A DNA stretch of 16,802 nt from Chloroflexota bacterium (lineage in GTDB: Bacteria; Chloroflexota; Dehalococcoidia; JACQUE01), in contig JACQUE010000085.1 in NCBI GenBank assembly GCA_016210425.1, positions 1-16,802 on the forward strand. The letters run 5' to 3'. The notes beneath the pieces are model-generated. The model was given only the letters and a program-made list of their open reading frames with translations. It did no database searches and was not told the origin of the DNA. The position numbers and the translations under genes are program-made. Each line of letters opens with the position of its first letter. Within the stretch, counting starts at the first letter, position 1. Shown here piece after piece: positions 13,905 through 16,802 of the stretch.

Positions 13905-15140
13905 CTAACGGATCAGGTTGACCAGGTCTTGCAGCATCTGGTCGGCGGTGGAGATGACTCGCGAGTTGGCCTGGAACCCTCGCGAGGCGATGATCATATT
14001 GGTGAACTCCTGGGCAAGGTCTACGTTGGACATCTCAAGGAAGCCGGGAGCGATCTGACCGCGTTGGCCGGTGCCCGCCAGACCCAGTTCCGGGACGCCG
14101 GAGTTGGGGCTGGAGTCCCAGAGGGTGCTTCCCTGCTTCACGAGACCAGTGGGGTTAGCGAAGCTGGCGATGGCCAACTGGCCTATCCACTGGGAGACGC
14201 CGTTGGAGTAGACGGCCCTGACCTCGCCGTTACTGCTGACCGAATAGGTGGTGATGGAGCCGGGGGCTGCGCCGTTGCTTGTGGCCAGGATCGAGCTCTC
14301 CTTAGCCATTTGAGTGATCGAGTCGAAGTCAAGGTTGACGTCGAATGCGGCGGCACCGCCCGAGGTGGGGATGGTCACGGTTGGCAAGGACGCCGAGGGG
14401 CTGAGGGTCCCGTCGGTGAAGGTGAGGGTGACGGCGGGCGTCAAGGTCAAGGAAGTCGCACCCTCATCAGCCGTAACGTCCCACTGGTTGGTTGCCGACT
14501 TTGTGAAGGTGAGGGTTATGTTGCGAGCGTTGCCCAGGCTGTCGTAGACGGTCATGGTTGTGCTGTAGGTTCCGGCAACGGCTGTCGCGCTATCCAGGTT
14601 GCCGGTCGTCTTGGCCTTAGTGCTTTGAGCCGAGGCCAGTCCGCCGCCGGTGGGGACGGTTATCATCCCCGGCAGGGCGGTCGTGTCGACGGCGCCGCTC
14701 GCCGTCTGAGTGATCCAGCCGACCAGGCGCAGGCCGGAACTCATGTTGGTTAGGATGCCCGCCGTGTCTATGCCGAAGGAGCCGTCGCGGCTGTAGAAGT
14801 TGCGGCTGCCGTCGGTAAGGACGAAGAAGCCGTCGCCTTGCAGGGCCAGGTCATTGGAGTTGTTGGTCGCCTCTAATTGCCCCGCTGTGAAGATGTTGTC
14901 GACGCCGGCGAGCGCCATGCCGAGGCCGATCTGGATGGCGTTCGTGCCGCCTACGCCTGTGCTCGTCCCCTGCTCCCCACCAGATGCGCCACGCATGGTC
15001 TGACTGAGGATATCCTGGAAGGTCACGCGACTGGCCTTATAGCCTACAGTATTAACGTTGGCGAGGTTGTTGCCGATAACGTCCAGAAAGGTCTGGTGAT
15101 TCTTCAAGCCTGAGATGGCAGCGAACATCGATCGCAGCAT
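13905..15140 (-). CDS. flgE: Flagellar hook protein FlgE
   Basis: 411 residues, in the usual range. FlgE polymerises into the hook. The N-terminus shows the axial-protein signature IGNNLANVNTVGYKASRVTF, then the hook-specific FQDILSQTMRG region and AGQLEATNNSNDLALQGDGF, FVLTDG, FYSRDGSF. The beta-rich outer domains fill about 140-310. The C-terminal part has GQLAIASFANPTGLVKQG, LEMSNVDLAQEF and the final helix ending in MLQDLVNLIR. A strong ribosome site, AGGAGGA (15152-15146), is five bases before the ATG. It lies 51 bases after flgD, with no small gene between them that I can see, and is followed by a strong hairpin. Confidence 0.96.
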   Translation of the reverse strand: MLRSMFAAISGLKNHQTFLDVIGNNLANVNTVGYKASRVTFQDILSQTMRGASGGEQGTSTGVGGTNAIQIGLGMALAGVDNIFTAGQLEATNNSNDLALQGDGFFVLTDGSRNFYSRDGSFGIDTAGILTNMSSGLRLVGWITQTASGAVDTTALPGMITVPTGGGLASAQSTKAKTTGNLDSATAVAGTYSTTMTVYDSLGNARNITLTFTKSATNQWDVTADEGATSLTLTPAVTLTFTDGTLSPSASLPTVTIPTSGGAAAFDVNLDFDSITQMAKESSILATSNGAAPGSITTYSVSSNGEVRAVYSNGVSQWIGQLAIASFANPTGLVKQGSTLWDSSPNSGVPELGLAGTGQRGQIAPGFLEMSNVDLAQEFTNMIIASRGFQANSRVISTADQMLQDLVNLIR

Positions 15141-15191
15141 TCCGTTCCTCCTAGGTGATGTCTCCGTTTGGTCGGGGGGCCTGCCCGGATA

Positions 15192-15605
15192 CTATGCTTT
15201 AGGTTCCATTATCTTGATGATGTCTCCCAGAGCGACCTCCTTGCCGTTCACCCTCAGCACAGGGGCGCCCTTGTGAAGCTCGACTTCCGTCACCTTGCCG
15301 CTTATGACCTTGCCCTCGGCATCGGGCGCCGTTTCCACCTCCTTGCCAATGAGGCTGGAGGCCTGACCAAGTAGCTCCAAGGTTGCCAGCGCCGCGAGGT
15401 TGTCGTTCATAGTCTGCATCTGTTCGAGCGTGCTGAATTGAGCTAGCTGAGTGATAAAGGTCTCGTTGTTCATCGGCTCCAGCGGGTTTTGGCTCTTGAG
15501 CTGATTCACTAGGAGCTTTAGGAAATCGCTCTTCCCAAGCTGGGATTTGCCGATAGACGGGCCGCTTGAGCCCTGCACGCCGACTTTGGCCGGTGCTACT
15601 TCCAT
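15192..15605 (-). CDS. flgD: Hook assembly scaffold FlgD (short form)
   Basis: 137 residues from ATG 15605. FlgD forms the temporary cap on which FlgE subunits assemble. The conserved core is at residues 22-66: QLGKSDFLKLLVNQLKSQNP, LEPMNNETFITQLAQFSTLE, then QMQTMN. After this comes only a short domain (SLIGKEVETAP through VALGDIIKIMEPKA), as in the short FlgD of Bacillus; the longer enterobacterial form of about 230 residues has further Ig-like parts. The frame extends upstream to 15707, but that stretch lies in fliK, and AGGGGG just before 15605 supports the internal ATG. Eleven bases separate it from the fliK stop. Confidence 0.93.
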   Translation of the reverse strand: MEVAPAKVGVQGSSGPSIGKSQLGKSDFLKLLVNQLKSQNPLEPMNNETFITQLAQFSTLEQMQTMNDNLAALATLELLGQASSLIGKEVETAPDAEGKVISGKVTEVELHKGAPVLRVNGKEVALGDIIKIMEPKA

Positions 15606-15616
15606 ATCTGCGCCCC

Positions 15617-16802
15617 CTAAACCCGATAGTCGATGATATTTGCCCTGGCCGGCTCCGCCGATCCGCTCTGGATCAGAGCCTCTTCGGCAGGTGCCCTGTC
15701 TTCCCATCCTATGAAGATATGTCGTGGCTGCTGCTCAGGCTGCTGCCCCTGGCCGTGCTGCGGGTTGCCGGCGATGAAGCTGCCTGCTGTATCCTGGCTG
15801 CTCTGCACTGTGAAGTGCCCCACTCTGATACCCTGCTCCGCCAGTGCGGCCTTGATCTGTGGCAGATGCGCCTCAATGGTGTTCTGGATATGGCTGCTAT
15901 CTGTGAAGAGCTTGAGCCTCAGTTCGTTATCTTGCTCGATGGCGCTCAGTCCTATCCTGCCTAGCTGCGTTACCTCAAGGTTGACCTCAATGCCGCTCTT
16001 CTGAGCCCCTCCGAGAAGCCGGATGCGGCTCGCTATCTCATTAACTAGCTGGGGCTGCCAGGTAGGGACCGGCCCGTGCGCCGAAGTTACCGAGGGAGCG
16101 GTATGCCCGCGGCCGGGCGAGGCCTCATGAGGCGCGAGGAGCAGGTTCCCCGGCGAGAGGCTGTCGATAAAGGCGTCACCGACGGACTGGCGGCCGGAGG
16201 GTCCTCCCTGATGGCCGGATGGCAGGTAAGATGTCTCCGCAACCTTTGGGCTCTGATGGAGATGCTGCGGGATGGCAACCGTCCGGGCGTCAGGGGGTGC
16301 TTGCATCTCCCCCCGTAACAGGAGCTGCATCACCGGGGGCTGAGACCCTGGCGTGGAGGTGGCCCGCTGGCTCCGGATATTGCTCGGCTTGAGCAAGGGC
16401 TCAGGCTCCAAGGTTAGCGCCGCGGGAGCCGCTGTGACTTCCTGCCGAGCCAGCCACTGTTCAATTTGCCCCGCCAGGTTGCCTGACGTGTTTGATATGG
16501 TGGCTTCCAGCATCGCCCCCGGTGTTTGTCGTGAAAGCGGCAGCGGCGTGATCTTGGGGGCCGTAGGCTCGCGGCCTGCGCTGCCGCCGTCTGGGATGGT
16601 GTTAGAGCCAGGCGGGAACGGCGCGGGTTGGTCGAGGTTCTCTCTTTCTTGACCGATCGGGCTTACCGTCGCTGAGCCGCTGCCTGTGGCAGCCACCTGA
16701 ATCTGGGGAGCCACCATCCCGACGGCGTCTCCTTCCGTCTCCTGGTTATCAGTAACGAGAGGACTGGTGGTGGTGGTTATGGAAGAAGACGGGATCAAAG
16801 AC
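15617..16802 (-). CDS. fliK: Flagellar hook-length control protein FliK (partial, 5' end outside window)
   Basis: At least 394 residues; the frame is open to the right edge, and the first possible start (TTG at 16798) has no visible support, so the N-terminus is probably missing. FliK measures hook length and switches export from hook to filament proteins. The N-terminal two thirds are Pro/Ser/Gln-rich and of low complexity, as usual. The conserved C-terminal domain begins near LVNEIASRIRLLGGAQKSGI and goes through EVNLEVTQLGRIGLSAIEQD, LRLKLFTDSSHIQNTIEAHL, LPQIKAALAEQGIRVGHFTV. It ends in a Gln-rich tail. It is followed closely by flgD and flgE, its functional partners. Confidence 0.85.
   Translation of the reverse strand, partial: SLIPSSSITTTTSPLVTDNQETEGDAVGMVAPQIQVAATGSGSATVSPIGQERENLDQPAPFPPGSNTIPDGGSAGREPTAPKITPLPLSRQTPGAMLEATISNTSGNLAGQIEQWLARQEVTAAPAALTLEPEPLLKPSNIRSQRATSTPGSQPPVMQLLLRGEMQAPPDARTVAIPQHLHQSPKVAETSYLPSGHQGGPSGRQSVGDAFIDSLSPGNLLLAPHEASPGRGHTAPSVTSAHGPVPTWQPQLVNEIASRIRLLGGAQKSGIEVNLEVTQLGRIGLSAIEQDNELRLKLFTDSSHIQNTIEAHLPQIKAALAEQGIRVGHFTVQSSQDTAGSFIAGNPQHGQGQQPEQQPRHIFIGWEDRAPAEEALIQSGSAEPARANIIDYRV

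Noticed and set aside
13797..14753. 318-residue plus-strand reading frame
   Set aside because: It is opposite flgE and the glycosyltransferase leader, with Gly/Arg-rich sequence typical of the reverse of G+C-rich genes.
15606..15707. Longer FlgD start at 15707
   Set aside because: The added residues overlap the fliK end in another frame and are unlike FlgD; a ribosome site supports the ATG at 15605.
1..16802. CRISPR arrays, tRNA, rRNA, insertion sequences
   Set aside because: No spaced direct repeats, no tRNA cloverleaf, no ribosomal RNA segments and no transposase were seen on reading both strands.

Overview
The window is most of a flagellar late-structure cluster. The genes indicate a flagellated bacterium of the single-membrane (Gram-positive-like) type. 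It has an LPXTG-bearing protein and a sortase, a short FlgD, a FliW/CsrA pair next to flagellin, and no L-ring or P-ring genes in view. The Thr/Pro-rich linker of the sortase and the RskA-like domain with LPXTG would fit Chloroflexota. That placement is an inference from style, not proven by a marker gene.

Plus strand, left part (1-6217): the 3' end of an LPNTG-anchored protein with an RskA-like domain, then flgF, flgG, flgM, flgN, flgK, flgL, fliW and csrA. Gaps are small or overlapping, and the run ends in a strong rho-independent terminator. A sigma-28-type promoter overlaps the flgG stop codon and faces flgM. Plus strand, middle (6218-7605): a textbook sigma-28 promoter, a long structured leader with several GGA motifs, the flagellin gene and a G+C-rich hairpin. 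Plus strand, right (7606-12080): a weaker sigma-28 candidate, an unrecognised 90-residue protein, a very large fliD, fliS, a fliT-like chaperone and a sortase whose reading frame overlaps fliT.

Minus strand (16802 down to 12084): fliK (5' end outside the window), flgD, flgE, then a family-2 glycosyltransferase with a TPR tail. A chain of hairpins lies before the glycosyltransferase. It converges on the sortase with only 3 bases between the stop codons.

Together these genes build the distal rod, hook, hook-filament junction, filament and cap. FliK and FlgD control hook growth and FlgE forms the hook. FlgN, FliS and FliT are export chaperones. FlgM with sigma-28 times late transcription. FliW, CsrA and the flagellin leader probably form the known translational feedback on flagellin. 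The glycosyltransferase probably modifies flagellin. The least expected element is the sortase co-directional with the filament-cap genes, with an LPNTG protein at the far end of the same cluster. No tRNA, rRNA, CRISPR array, insertion sequence or frameshift was seen, and no stretch over 300 bases lacks a gene.
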